Shown piece after piece: positions 7,039 to 14,762 of a stretch of DNA of 15,860 nucleotides; the stretch's first letter is position 1, and every line of letters begins with the position of its first letter. The stretch is from G020353235 sp964569555. Lineage in GTDB: Bacteria; Chloroflexota; Dehalococcoidia; Dehalococcoidales; JAUYDJ01. Below the pieces are notes generated by a model that saw only the letters and a program-made list of their open reading frames with translations, did no database searches and was not told the DNA's origin. The stretch covers positions 1-15,860 of the forward strand of contig CAZMTT010000028.1 of the NCBI GenBank assembly GCA_964569555.1. Reading direction: 5' to 3'. The position numbers and the translations under genes are program-made.

Positions 7039-7111
7039 TGGGGCGTTTATATAACTTGAATCGATAAACCCTGACCTTATCCGGCTGATAAGGGATAGAG
7101 CCTGGTTTTCT

Positions 7112-7147
7112 GGGGGTATCAACAAAAGGCTGATACCCCCTCTTCTT
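7112..7147 (+). terminator. Intrinsic terminator behind the permease gene
   Basis: A perfect 10-bp stem (gggggtatca 7112-7121 / tgataccccc 7131-7140) with a 9-base loop is followed by TCTTCTT. It closes the decarboxylase/permease gene set and isolates radA. Confidence 0.7.
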
Positions 7148-7180
7148 GCATAACGACCTGAAATTAGGTAAAGTCAACCT

Positions 7181-8563
7181 GTGGGCAAAGAGAAAGCGGG
7201 TAGAACCATCTTTGTCTGCCAGCAGTGCGGCAAGGAGAGCCTTAAATGGCTGGGACGCTGCCCCAACTGCCAGCAGTGGAACAGCTTTGTCGAAACCACG
7301 ATAGCGGTCTCGGCTCCCCCGCCCCTCTCCCCCCTCCAGCCACCCCAGGAGCTGTCCCGCATCTCGCTTAAGGCCACCGACCGCCTCGCCCTTCCCATGG
7401 CTGAGTTCAACCGCGTGCTGGGTGGGGGGCTGGTTGCCGGCTCACTGGTGCTCATCAGTGGCGACCCCGGCATCGGCAAGTCCACTCTCCTGCTTCAGGT
7501 CTCGGCGCTGATAACCCAGCTTGGAGATAAAGTAGTCTATGTTACCGCCGAGGAGACGCTGCACCAGATTAAGCTCAGGGCGGAGCGTCTGGGGGTAAGC
7601 GGGGAGAACCTCTACCTGCTGGCTGAGACCGACCTCAGCATTATTCTAAGCCAGATTGAGGAGCTTTCCCCCAGTCTGGTGGTCATTGACTCCATCCAGG
7701 CGGTTAACCACCCAGAATTGGATACAGGGGCGGGCAGTGTCACCCAGGTGCGGGAGTGCACCCAGCAGCTGATGCACTGGGCCAAGCAAAAGGCAGTACC
7801 CGCCTTCATTACCGGGCACGTCACCAAGGACGGGGCAATTGCCGGGCCCAAGGTCCTGGAGCATATTGTCGATGTCGTCCTCTACTTTGAGGGCGAGCCG
7901 TTCAGCGCCTACCGGCTGCTGCGCTCGGTAAAGAACCGCTTCGGCTCCACCAACGAGGTGGGCGTCTTTGAGATGAGAGAGCAGGGGCTGGTTGAGGTGG
8001 ACAACCCCTCACAGGCTTTTCTCGCCCAGCGCTGGGGGAAAGCGGTTGGCTCGGTGGTGGTGTCCACCCTTGAGGGCAGCCGCCCCCTGCTGGTCGAGAT
8101 TCAAGCCCTGACCAACCCCACCAGCTTCGGCCTGCCCCGGCGCACCGCCAACGGCGTGGACTTCAACCGGCTGATGCTGATTACGGCCGTGCTGAGCAAG
8201 CGCCTCGGCCTGAAGCTGGGCAGTCAGGATATCATCGTCAATGTTACCGGCGGGCTCAAGATAGGCGAGCCGGCGGCTGACCTGGGCATTGCCCTGGCCA
8301 TTACCTCCAGCTTCCGTGATATAAGCGTTGACCCGCAGCTGATAGCCGTCGGCGAGATAGGGTTAAGCGGGGAACTGAGGATGGTGCCCCAGCTGGAACG
8401 GCGGGTAACCGAAGCCACCCGCCTCGGCTTCAAGCGCTGTCTGATACCCAGAACCGGCGCCGGAATCAGCCCCACCCCCAGAAACATTGAGCTCGTCCCG
8501 GTCAGCACCCTGCCCGAAGCCATAAAAATAGGGCTGGTCAGAAGTAAAACCAGCCCCGATTAA
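7181..8563 (+). CDS. radA: DNA repair protein RadA (Sms)
   Basis: RecA-like ATPase that helps branch migration and processing of recombination intermediates. The 460-residue length is normal. It shows an N-terminal four-cysteine zinc finger (C13-x2-C16, C27-x2-C30), Walker A GDPGIGKS at 94-101, Walker B-like LVVIDSIQ, the RadA-specific KNRFG motif at 251-255, and a C-terminal Lon-protease-like domain (about 285-455) without an obvious catalytic serine-lysine pair. GTG at 7181 is the start; it places the zinc finger at the usual distance from the N-terminus, though the ribosome site (AGGT) is weak. It stands alone after the terminator at 7112 and is convergent with the cupin gene. Confidence 0.97.
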   Translation: MGKEKAGRTIFVCQQCGKESLKWLGRCPNCQQWNSFVETTIAVSAPPPLSPLQPPQELSRISLKATDRLALPMAEFNRVLGGGLVAGSLVLISGDPGIGKSTLLLQVSALITQLGDKVVYVTAEETLHQIKLRAERLGVSGENLYLLAETDLSIILSQIEELSPSLVVIDSIQAVNHPELDTGAGSVTQVRECTQQLMHWAKQKAVPAFITGHVTKDGAIAGPKVLEHIVDVVLYFEGEPFSAYRLLRSVKNRFGSTNEVGVFEMREQGLVEVDNPSQAFLAQRWGKAVGSVVVSTLEGSRPLLVEIQALTNPTSFGLPRRTANGVDFNRLMLITAVLSKRLGLKLGSQDIIVNVTGGLKIGEPAADLGIALAITSSFRDISVDPQLIAVGEIGLSGELRMVPQLERRVTEATRLGFKRCLIPRTGAGISPTPRNIELVPVSTLPEAIKIGLVRSKTSPD

Positions 8564-8618
8564 ATATTTTCACCCCCCCCCAGCAATCCCGCCAGTTACT
8601 TTATGTAAAGCTAGTCTT

Positions 8619-8948
8619 CTATTTGGGCATTGGAATCAGGCAGATAAAGCGGAGAGGCTGGTCGCTCTTATTGACCAGGCAGTGGGGTTCGTTGGGGGCG
8701 ATAAAGACAACGCTCCCCTCAGCAATCGGCGTCTCTCCCCCCTCCCCGACCACCACTCCCTCGCCGGCGAGGACGAATACCTCGTGCTCCCAGGGGTGAG
8801 TATGGTGTGGTGTGGCGCTACCCGGCTCAACCTCAAAGACACGCATCATGAAATTGGGCGCCCCGTCCTGAGCCGTAATAACCTCCCGCTTCAGCACCCC
8901 GGGTAGCTCTTGTGTTGCCTTGACCTCAAGATAGTTCTTAACCTTCAT
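8619..8948 (-). CDS. Single-domain cupin protein
   Basis: A 109-residue beta-barrel metal-binding protein of the cupin_2 type. Cupin motif 1 is complete: G43...H49-x-H51...E56...G, and motif 2 reads GSVVFIAPNEPH with H89, so all four usual metal ligands (two His, Glu, His) are present. Single-domain cupins of this kind range from sugar isomerases and dioxygenases to sensors; nothing here fixes the substrate. A GAGG ribosome site lies 9-10 bases before the ATG. It is convergent with radA and divergent from ispD, so it is probably a one-gene unit with its own TATAAT box at 8976-8981. Confidence 0.9.
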   Translation of the reverse strand: MKVKNYLEVKATQELPGVLKREVITAQDGAPNFMMRVFEVEPGSATPHHTHPWEHEVFVLAGEGVVVGEGGETPIAEGSVVFIAPNEPHCLVNKSDQPLRFICLIPMPK

Positions 8949-8975
8949 CAGTCCCTACCTCAATAAAGCTAGCCC

Positions 8976-8981
8976 ATTATA
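8976..8981 (-). promoter_or_regulatory. -10 box of the cupin gene
   Basis: A perfect TATAAT on the minus strand, 27 bases before the ATG at 8948. The hexamer 17 bases upstream (CATGTC) is a poor -35, so the promoter may be weak or use an activator. Confidence 0.5.
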
Positions 8982-9028
8982 GCACCTTATACTTGAGCGA
9001 CATGGTAGATATAACGCCGGATTTGCTC

Positions 9029-9034
9029 TATAAT
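9029..9034 (+). promoter_or_regulatory. -10 box of the ispD-ispF-cysS unit
   Basis: A perfect TATAAT on the plus strand. Its transcript would start near 9041, only about seven bases before the ispD ATG, and no Shine-Dalgarno match is seen. No clear -35 lies 16-18 bases upstream. The mRNA may be almost leaderless. Confidence 0.5.
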
Positions 9035-9047
9035 CTAGACAGTTAAA

Positions 9048-9749
9048 ATGGCTAGTCAAGAGCAGGTGGGGGCGGTCATTGCCGCCGCCGGCAGCAGCGA
9101 GCGGATGGGCGGGGTGGACAAGGTATTCGCCCCGCTGGGCGAAAAGCCAGTCCTGGTCCGGGTAATAGATACTTTCCAGAATTGCCGTCTTATCGACCAG
9201 ATAGTGGTCGCCGTCAATAAATCTATTCTGGACAAATGCCGGGAGTTGGCTGCCGGGCAGGGCTGGACAGAAATAATTTTTTGTGAAGGCGGCAGACGGC
9301 GCCAGGACTCGGTCGCCAATGCCCTGAGCCAGCTCAAACCGTGCCAGTGGGTGGTTATCCACGACAGCGCCCGGCCGCTGGTAACCGAGGCATTGATTGA
9401 GCAGGGGCTGGAAGAAGCCAGAGAAACCGGGGCGGCGGTGGCGGCGGTCCCGGTTACTGATACCATCAAGGTCGCCGGGGGTGACCGGCTGGTGCAGGAG
9501 ACGCTGAGCAGAGGCAGATTATGGGCAGTGCAGACCCCGCAGGTATTCCGCACTGACATAATTAGCCAAGCCCACCAGCGCCTAAAGGCTGAGGTGACCG
9601 ATGATGCCGCCATGGTGGAGCAGCTGGGCAATAAGGTCAAGCTCTATCCGGGCGCTTATGATAATATAAAGATAACCACCCCCGACGACCTGACTTTAGC
9701 TGAAATTCTATGGCAGAGGCGTGAAAATGCGTATCGGCATCGGCAGTGA
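9048..9749 (+). CDS. ispD: 2-C-methyl-D-erythritol 4-phosphate cytidylyltransferase
   Basis: Third step of the non-mevalonate (MEP) isoprenoid pathway: joins CTP and methylerythritol phosphate. The 233-residue product has the nucleotide-binding loop AAAGSSERM with R19 and K25 in the expected places, IHDSARPLV (family HDAARP), VPVTDTIK and TPQVFR. There is no Shine-Dalgarno match before the ATG, and a TATAAT box ends only 13 bases upstream. Its 3' end overlaps ispF by 23 bases, and the two enzymes work two steps apart in one pathway. The MenA-type enzyme at 14763 would use the isoprenoid product. Confidence 0.95.
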   Translation: MASQEQVGAVIAAAGSSERMGGVDKVFAPLGEKPVLVRVIDTFQNCRLIDQIVVAVNKSILDKCRELAAGQGWTEIIFCEGGRRRQDSVANALSQLKPCQWVVIHDSARPLVTEALIEQGLEEARETGAAVAAVPVTDTIKVAGGDRLVQETLSRGRLWAVQTPQVFRTDIISQAHQRLKAEVTDDAAMVEQLGNKVKLYPGAYDNIKITTPDDLTLAEILWQRRENAYRHRQ

Positions 9750-10215
9750 TATCCACCCCCTGGTGGCGGGGCGAAAACTGGTGCTGGGCGGGGTGGAGAT
9801 ACCCTTCAGCAAGGGGCTCAGCGGCTGGAGCGACGGCGATGTGCTGACCCACGCCGTTATTGATGCCCTGCTGGGGGCGGCGGCGATGGGCGATATCGGC
9901 GGCCACTTCCCCCCCGGCGAGCCGCAGTACCGGGATATTTCCAGCCTGACCCTGCTGAAACAGGTAAAAGATAAACTGGCCGCAGGGGGGTGGCGGGTGG
10001 GCAACATTGATGCCACTGTCGTCGCCGAGCAGCCCAGACTCAGCCCCTTTATTGAAGAGATGAGGCAGAAGCTCAGCCAGACACTGGGCATTAAAACTGA
10101 CCAGCTAAGCGTGAAGGCGACCACCGCTAAGCAGCTGGGCTTTATCGGTCAGGGGAAGGGAATTGCCGTGGCGGCCGTTGTTCTGATTGAAGGGAGCCAG
10201 GATGAAGGTATATAA
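9727..10215 (+). CDS. ispF: 2-C-methyl-D-erythritol 2,4-cyclodiphosphate synthase
   Basis: Fifth step of the MEP pathway: cyclises CDP-methylerythritol phosphate with release of CMP. It has 162 residues. The zinc ligands D8, H10 and H42 are all present, as are SDGDVLTHA, GDIGGHFPP and the C-terminal KATTAKQLGF and GQGKGIA signatures. The position matching His34 of the E. coli enzyme is Trp here (GWSDGDV). ATG 9727 is chosen over GTG 9721 because GAGG lies eight bases before it. It overlaps ispD by 23 bases and cysS by 14, which points to translational coupling in one unit. Confidence 0.95.
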   Translation: MRIGIGSDIHPLVAGRKLVLGGVEIPFSKGLSGWSDGDVLTHAVIDALLGAAAMGDIGGHFPPGEPQYRDISSLTLLKQVKDKLAAGGWRVGNIDATVVAEQPRLSPFIEEMRQKLSQTLGIKTDQLSVKATTAKQLGFIGQGKGIAVAAVVLIEGSQDEGI

Positions 10216-11274
10216 CACCCTATCCGCCCGCAAAGAAGAATTTTTCCCCCAGGGCGATGAGGTCAAGATGTATGTCTGCGGCATTACCCCTTACGACCAC
10301 TCTCACATCGGTCACGGCATGAGCTACATCGTCTTTGATGTCATCCGGCGTTACCTTCAGTTTCACGGCTATAAAGTGAAATATGTGCAGAATATCACCG
10401 ATGTTGACGATAAAATTATCAGCCGGGCTAACCAGCTCGGCATCTCGCCCAGTGAGCTGGCCGAGAAATATGCCCGCGGCTACTTTGCGGATATGGCTGA
10501 CCTCAATATCGCCCCGGCCGATATTTACCCCCGGGCTACCCAGGAGATAGCCAAGATTATTGAGGTGATACAGGGCTTGATTGATAAGGGGCATGCCTAC
10601 GCCGCACAGGGCAGCGCCTACTTCCGCGTCAGGAGTAAGGACGACTACGGCAAGCTGGCCCACCGCAGCCTGAAGTCAATGATGGCCGGCGCCAGAATCG
10701 AGGCCGGGGAAGAGAAGGAGCACCCGATGGACTTTGCCCTGTGGAAGGCCGCCAAGCCGGGCGAGCCGTCCTGGCCCAGCCCCTGGGGGGAGGGCCGACC
10801 GGGCTGGCACATTGAGTGCAGTGCCATGTCGCTGAAATACCTGGGTGAGACCCTTGATATCCACGGCGGCGGGCAGGACCTGATTTTCCCCCATCACGAG
10901 AACGAAATCGCCCAGTCGGAGAGCTTCACCGGCAAGAAGCCCTTTGTTAAATACTGGCTCCACAACGGGCTGCTCCAGCTCGGTGAGGAGAAGATGAGCA
11001 AGTCCCTGGGCAACCTGATTACCATCCAGGAAGCCCTGGAGATATACAGCGCCGACGCCATCCGCGTCTTCGTGTTGAGCTCCCACTACCGCAGCCCCCT
11101 CACCTTCTCCGACGAAGCTCTGGAAGCCGCCGAGAGCGGCGCGGAGGAAGTCGTCTGCTGGGGCGACGGCTCGCCCTCGCGGGAGTTCCTCTACGCGCCG
11201 GACGCGGCCGAGGGCATCTGCCTGGCCGCCGAGCGCTACGACGGCCCGCTGCCGGTCAACCTCGGATCGGGAAG
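10202..11274 (+). CDS. cysS: Cysteinyl-tRNA synthetase, N-terminal part, broken by a chimeric contig end
   Basis: Class I synthetase that attaches cysteine to tRNA-Cys. The start ATG at 10202 overlaps ispF; C26, the zinc site HIEC with HHENE, the HIGH motif at 35-38, and KMSKS at 264-268 are all intact. Genuine synthetase sequence runs to about residue 310 (SDEALEAAESGAE). From about 11140 the frame continues, but the protein no longer belongs to this family. It reads as the C-terminal half of a sugar epimerase up to a 10-N gap. The rest of CysS resumes at 11285 in a different frame because the gap length is arbitrary. Together, about 310 plus 156 residues approach the usual 460-470, so the natural gene is very likely intact and the break is an assembly fault. 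Confidence 0.93.
11140..11274 (+). other. Foreign fragment: GDP-L-fucose-synthase-like coding sequence at contig end
   Basis: About 135 bases whose translation contains CWGDGSPSREFLY, DAAEGICLAAERYDG and PVNLGSG. These are hallmarks of GDP-fucose synthase/WcaG-type NAD-dependent epimerases and have no counterpart in CysS. A hand count of the last 125 bases gives about 74% GC, clearly above the flanks, with nearly all third codon positions G or C. It directly abuts the N run. The join near 11125-11145 falls in GCC/GGC-rich sequence that could have bridged two assemblies. Most likely an assembly chimera, possibly from another organism. Confidence 0.85.
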
Positions 11275-11284
11275 NNNNNNNNNN
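11275..11284. other. Assembly gap, 10 Ns
   Basis: Ten N characters join two contigs inside cysS. A round number such as ten is a scaffolding placeholder, so the true gap length is unknown and the frame change across it has no biological meaning. Confidence 0.99.
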
Positions 11285-11753
11285 AGCAAAGATAGACACC
11301 AAGACCTACCGGGATAGATTTATTGAGGCCATGGACGACGATTTCGGCACCCCCCAGGCGTTAGCCACTCTGTTTGACCTGGCCCGCGAGATTAACCGGG
11401 CCGATGAAGCCGGCTACGAGGCTAAAGAAGCAAGGGGGGCACTTAAAGAGCTAGCCGAAGTGCTGGGCTTGACTCTGAAAGAAAGAGAACTGCCCCCGCT
11501 TGATGTTGAGCCATTACGAGAGATACTTATTTCAATTAATGAGTGGCGCCAGCTTGCTGGTTTGAAAGAGATACCCGTTGAAAAGACTCCCGATGATGTT
11601 GAAGCCCTGATGGAGCTTATTACGGCAACACGAAGTGCCTTACGGGATAAGGAACAGTGGCAGTATGCCGATAAAATCCGCTCCCGACTGGAAGAAATAG
11701 GCATCGCCCTTGAAGATACTCCCAGGGGCACGGTGTGGCGGCGTAAGAGATAG
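11285..11753 (+). CDS. cysS: Cysteinyl-tRNA synthetase, C-terminal part
   Basis: Continuation of CysS after the gap: 155 codons from the gcaaag at 11286 to the stop. It begins AKIDTKTYRDRFIEAMDDDF, a CysRS signature (FIEAMDDDFGTP), and runs through the anticodon-binding DALR-type domain to a normal end with LEDTPRGTVWRR. There is no real start here; the ATG at 11331 lies inside the FIEAMDDDF motif and should not be taken as an initiator. Roughly 15-35 residues of the linker between the catalytic and anticodon-binding parts are probably lost in the gap, judged from typical CysRS length. Confidence 0.93.
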
Positions 11754-11770
11754 CCTTTTGGAGGTGAATT

Positions 11771-11986
11771 ATGTGGCAGAATATCGCCTTTGCCCTGATT
11801 GGCATCGGCATACTGGTCTTGCTCGGCTGGGCGGTTAAAGACTTCTTCATGGCCAGTGAAGTCCCCCTGATTATCCGGATAGCCGTCGGTGCCATCAGTG
11901 TCGGCATACTGTTTCTTATCGGTATCGCGGCTAAAGACCGGATAGCCAAAGCCAGAAAAGAGAATTTCAAGGAGATTGAAAAATGA
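11771..11986 (+). CDS. Small two-TM membrane protein
   Basis: A 71-residue protein I cannot assign. It has two hydrophobic helices (about 5-23 and 34-53) joined by a short loop, and a highly charged tail (KDRIAKARKENFKEIEK) likely facing the cytoplasm. GGAGGTGA six bases before the ATG is a strong ribosome site. It lies 17 bases after cysS and its stop overlaps the start of the YbjQ-family gene (ATGA), so the two are translated together. A membrane partner for the YbjQ protein is a guess from this coupling. Confidence 0.85.
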   Translation: MWQNIAFALIGIGILVLLGWAVKDFFMASEVPLIIRIAVGAISVGILFLIGIAAKDRIAKARKENFKEIEK

Positions 11987-12297
11987 TTATCACCACCTCG
12001 GCTCAGATAGAAGGCAAGAGAATCACCAAGACCATCGGACTGGTAAAAGGCAGCACCATCCGGGCCCGACATGTCGGCAAGGATATTATGGCGGCGTTCC
12101 GGGGGGTGGTGGGTGGTGAGATAACCGAGTACACCAAGATGATGGCTGAAGCCAGGGAAGAAGCCCTCCAGCGAATGATAGAGGATGCCCAGAAGCAGGG
12201 GGCCAATGCCATCATCAGCATGAGGTTCACCACATCAATGGTAATGACCAGTGCCGCCGAGATACTCGCCTACGGAACAGCGGTGATAGTGGAATAG
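11983..12297 (+). CDS. YbjQ-family (UPF0145, DUF74) protein
   Basis: A 104-residue protein of the YbjQ/heavy-metal-binding-domain family: N-terminal IEGKRITKTIGLVKG, a central GGEITEYTKMMAEAREEAL, then GANAIISMRFTTS and a C-terminal YGTAVIVE. Relatives form small oligomeric barrels; their role is unknown and the metal-binding label is weakly founded. AAGGAG lies eight bases before the ATG. The start overlaps the upstream small membrane gene by four bases. It ends ten bases before the convergent radical SAM gene, with no terminator between them. Confidence 0.9.
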   Translation: MIITTSAQIEGKRITKTIGLVKGSTIRARHVGKDIMAAFRGVVGGEITEYTKMMAEAREEALQRMIEDAQKQGANAIISMRFTTSMVMTSAAEILAYGTAVIVE

Positions 12298-12307
12298 TTA
12301 AAAGTAA

Positions 12308-14017
12308 TTACCGCCGCTTCATCAGCTGCGCCCAGAGGTAGCGCCACGGCCTTAATTTTATCAGGCCCACCGGCAGCTCAAGCTGGGTCTTCTCACTTAC
12401 CGGCAGCCAGTTTATCTCGTCAATTACTGACTTCAAACCGGGCAGCTGCGCCTCAAGTCTGCCCTGAGATTTTAAATCGTCGAGGTGATGCATCATTTCC
12501 CGTGCCGACTTGATGCGCCACTCACTGGCTTGAGCCAGCTTTTGGGGAATAACCCCGTATTTTGCCTTCAGGTGGTTAAGGCGGAGTATGGATTCATAGG
12601 CGGTCTCGGCAATCTGGTGCAAGTTCATCCATTCGGTCTCGTAGTTGAGGGAATACTTCCAGCTTGGTGAAAGCAGCGCCTGGCGGTGCTCTTTCAGTGT
12701 CCGAAACCGGATGCGATAGCCGTGGCGCTCCGGGTGCTCAAAGCCGGGGCTGCCCGGGTCAAGAAAGGGGGAGAGGGGGGCAATAAACAGGGAAAGCCGT
12801 TTGTCCCCCTTGAACCGCTGCAGCAGGTGCTCGCTGTAATCAACCGTAGCCATCACCGACTCTGTCGTCTGCCTGGGCACGCCGAGCATAAAAAAGACAT
12901 CCAGCCGGCCGCAGCCCGCCTCAAGGACATCACTCAGCGTCTGCTCCAGCGCCTCGGTGGCGTAGTTTCTCCCCGATGCCCGTCTTACCTCGGGGTCATG
13001 GGACTCGGGGGATATCTCCAGAACGAAATTGGGGCAGGCCAGCCCCATCTGACGTATGATTCTGGTCGGGGCGGGGGTGAACAGCTCCAGAATAAACCGG
13101 TTCTTCACCCGGCTCTGCTTGATGAGGCGCAGGACCTCCTCGGCGTAGTCTTCCCCCGCCTGGCACAGGTCACCCAGGATAAAGATGGGGGCACCGCTGA
13201 AGCGGGCGATTTGCTTTACATTGTGAATAATCGCCTGCGGGGAGCGGAACACGGTCTGGCCACGGTTATAGCAGTGCTGGAAGGTGTCTGCCGAGCCGCC
13301 GCAGATAACGCAGTTCTGAGTGCAGCCGCGGCAGGTAAAAATGGCGGTAACCGGATAGCGCAGCCAGTCCCTGAAGGGCAGGCAGCTAATCAAGTCGCGG
13401 TGCCGGATCACCGAACGGATAACCGTGCCGTAGTTGTCCAGCATAATATCACCCAGATCGGTGGGCACATGGGAGAAGGGGTTCTCCCTGATTTTGCCCT
13501 GACTATCGCGCCAGACCAGGTTAGGTACTGATTCCGGCTCCCCTCCCCCCCTGACGGCGTCCATCAGCTGCCGCAGGGGCTCCTCCGCCGAGTCACCCCG
13601 GATGACATAGTCTATTTCCGGGTAGTCAATTAGCTCGCGGTAGAAATACGAAGAGGAAAAGCCGCCCAGCACCACCCTGGCTTGGGGGTGGTATTTCTTC
13701 ACCAGCCGGGCCACTTCAATGGCGCCGTGGCAGTGCACCATCCAGTGCAGGTCAATGCCAAAGACGGGTGCTTCCAGCCTGGCAATCATCTCTTCGGCGC
13801 TGAAATTTCTATCCCGCAACATGCGCACCGCCAGGTTGACAATGCGCACCCGGTAGCCGGCCCGCTCCAGGTACTCAGCCAGACTGGTAAAGCCGAGGGG
13901 ATACATCTCAAAGACCGGTGAAGGCGGCACCAGGTCGCTGACCGGCCCGTAGAGAATCGTCTGCTGGCGAAAGTCATAAATGCTGGGGGCATGAAGCAGA
14001 ATTAAATCAAGCGACAT
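12308..14017 (-). CDS. B12-binding-type radical SAM protein of unknown product
   Basis: A 569-residue protein. Residues 1-200 resemble the cobalamin-binding Rossmann domain of B12-radical SAM enzymes (YPLGFTSLAEYLERAGYRV, VVLGGFSSSYF), but the classical DxHxxG cobalamin motif is not evident. The radical SAM core starts near 222 with C232-x3-C236-x2-C239, the 4Fe-4S cluster ligands; C229 is an extra nearby cysteine in CRGCTQNCVIC. Downstream are ISPESHDPEVRR and LDVFFMLGVPRQT, typical of the barrel. About 160 residues follow that I do not recognise. The CxxC.. motif and overall layout remind me of the Ta0216-type family, from memory only. AGGAG lies seven bases before the ATG and overlaps the ubiE stop. 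It is the last gene of the secG-menA-ubiE set. Confidence 0.85.
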   Translation of the reverse strand: MSLDLILLHAPSIYDFRQQTILYGPVSDLVPPSPVFEMYPLGFTSLAEYLERAGYRVRIVNLAVRMLRDRNFSAEEMIARLEAPVFGIDLHWMVHCHGAIEVARLVKKYHPQARVVLGGFSSSYFYRELIDYPEIDYVIRGDSAEEPLRQLMDAVRGGGEPESVPNLVWRDSQGKIRENPFSHVPTDLGDIMLDNYGTVIRSVIRHRDLISCLPFRDWLRYPVTAIFTCRGCTQNCVICGGSADTFQHCYNRGQTVFRSPQAIIHNVKQIARFSGAPIFILGDLCQAGEDYAEEVLRLIKQSRVKNRFILELFTPAPTRIIRQMGLACPNFVLEISPESHDPEVRRASGRNYATEALEQTLSDVLEAGCGRLDVFFMLGVPRQTTESVMATVDYSEHLLQRFKGDKRLSLFIAPLSPFLDPGSPGFEHPERHGYRIRFRTLKEHRQALLSPSWKYSLNYETEWMNLHQIAETAYESILRLNHLKAKYGVIPQKLAQASEWRIKSAREMMHHLDDLKSQGRLEAQLPGLKSVIDEINWLPVSEKTQLELPVGLIKLRPWRYLWAQLMKRR

Positions 14018-14025
14018 GCTGACTC

Positions 14026-14751
14026 CTACTTAACGGCAATATGAATGGCGCTAACTCCCCAGAAGAGCCGGCGGTAGCTTACCCGCCCGAAGCCGACTCT
14101 CATCAGTAATTCTTTAAGCTCCTCAGCGGTGTAAAACCGGGATGCTGAGTGAGCCAGGTAATGATAGGCACCCCGCTGCCCCGAAATCAGCCAGCCCAGC
14201 CCGAAGGCGAAAGAGCTCAGATATAGATGAAAAAGCCTTCGTATCAGCCCTGCTTCCGGCTGGCTGGTCTCCACAATGATAAACCTGCCCCCGGGAGCGA
14301 GCACCCTTAATACCTCAGCCAGGTAGCGCTCGGCCAGCGGGTTCTGGTAGGTCAGATTGCGAAAGGCATAAGAGATGCCCACACAGTCAAAGTAGCCATC
14401 GGGGAAAGGCAGGTGAGCCGCATCACCATAGATAAAAGTAATTTTTTTCTCCCCGACAGAACGCGCTGCTTTCTGCCGGGCTATCTCCAGCATGGGCGGG
14501 CTGTAGTCAAGGCCGACAATCTCAATATCTTCCGCCATTTTAGCCAGCTGGACGGCCAGGTCACCGGTGCCGCAGCCCAGGTCAAGGGCTCGCTGCGGCG
14601 CCGGGCTGAGGCACTCCCGGGCCGCCTTAAGCCGCCACCAGTTGTCCAGCCCCCAGGTTATCACGTGGTTAATCAGGTCGTAGCGGGGTGGCACCTCGGT
14701 AAAAATGCGCTGCAGCGGTTTCTTCGACTCTGATTTTATCTTGGCGGTCAA
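14026..14751 (-). CDS. ubiE: Demethylmenaquinone/2-polyprenylbenzoquinol methyltransferase (UbiE/MenG)
   Basis: SAM-dependent C-methyltransferase that completes menaquinone (or ubiquinone) rings. The product of 241 residues shows the SAM loop LDLGCGTGD at 56-64, GLDYSPPML, the UbiE-specific GDAAHLPFPDGYFD and GISYAFRNL, and RVLAPGGRFIIVE. Two TTG starts are possible: 14766, overlapping the prenyltransferase stop, and 14751, which has GAGGA eight bases upstream and is preferred. Either way the gene is coupled to the prenyltransferase just before it; together they fit the last two steps of menaquinone synthesis. No ubiquinone genes are present. Quinone type is inferred. Confidence 0.92.
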   Translation of the reverse strand: MTAKIKSESKKPLQRIFTEVPPRYDLINHVITWGLDNWWRLKAARECLSPAPQRALDLGCGTGDLAVQLAKMAEDIEIVGLDYSPPMLEIARQKAARSVGEKKITFIYGDAAHLPFPDGYFDCVGISYAFRNLTYQNPLAERYLAEVLRVLAPGGRFIIVETSQPEAGLIRRLFHLYLSSFAFGLGWLISGQRGAYHYLAHSASRFYTAEELKELLMRVGFGRVSYRRLFWGVSAIHIAVK

Positions 14752-14762
14752 TTGGTCTGTCC

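Noticed and set aside
8564..8618. Terminator between radA and the cupin gene
   Set aside because: Only a 5-bp CTTTA/TAAAG hairpin and a run of Cs are seen; too weak to call.
10676..11302. Minus-strand frame across cysS
   Set aside because: It lies antisense to the conserved HIGH/KMSKS protein and runs through the N gap.
11331..11753. A separate gene starting at ATG 11331
   Set aside because: The ATG is inside the CysS motif FIEAMDDDF, and coding similarity extends upstream to the gap, so this is only the CysS C-terminal part.
12686..13531. 281-codon plus-strand frame
   Set aside because: It is antisense to the radical SAM gene, whose cluster motif and family signatures are unmistakable. 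The frame is an effect of GC-rich codon use.
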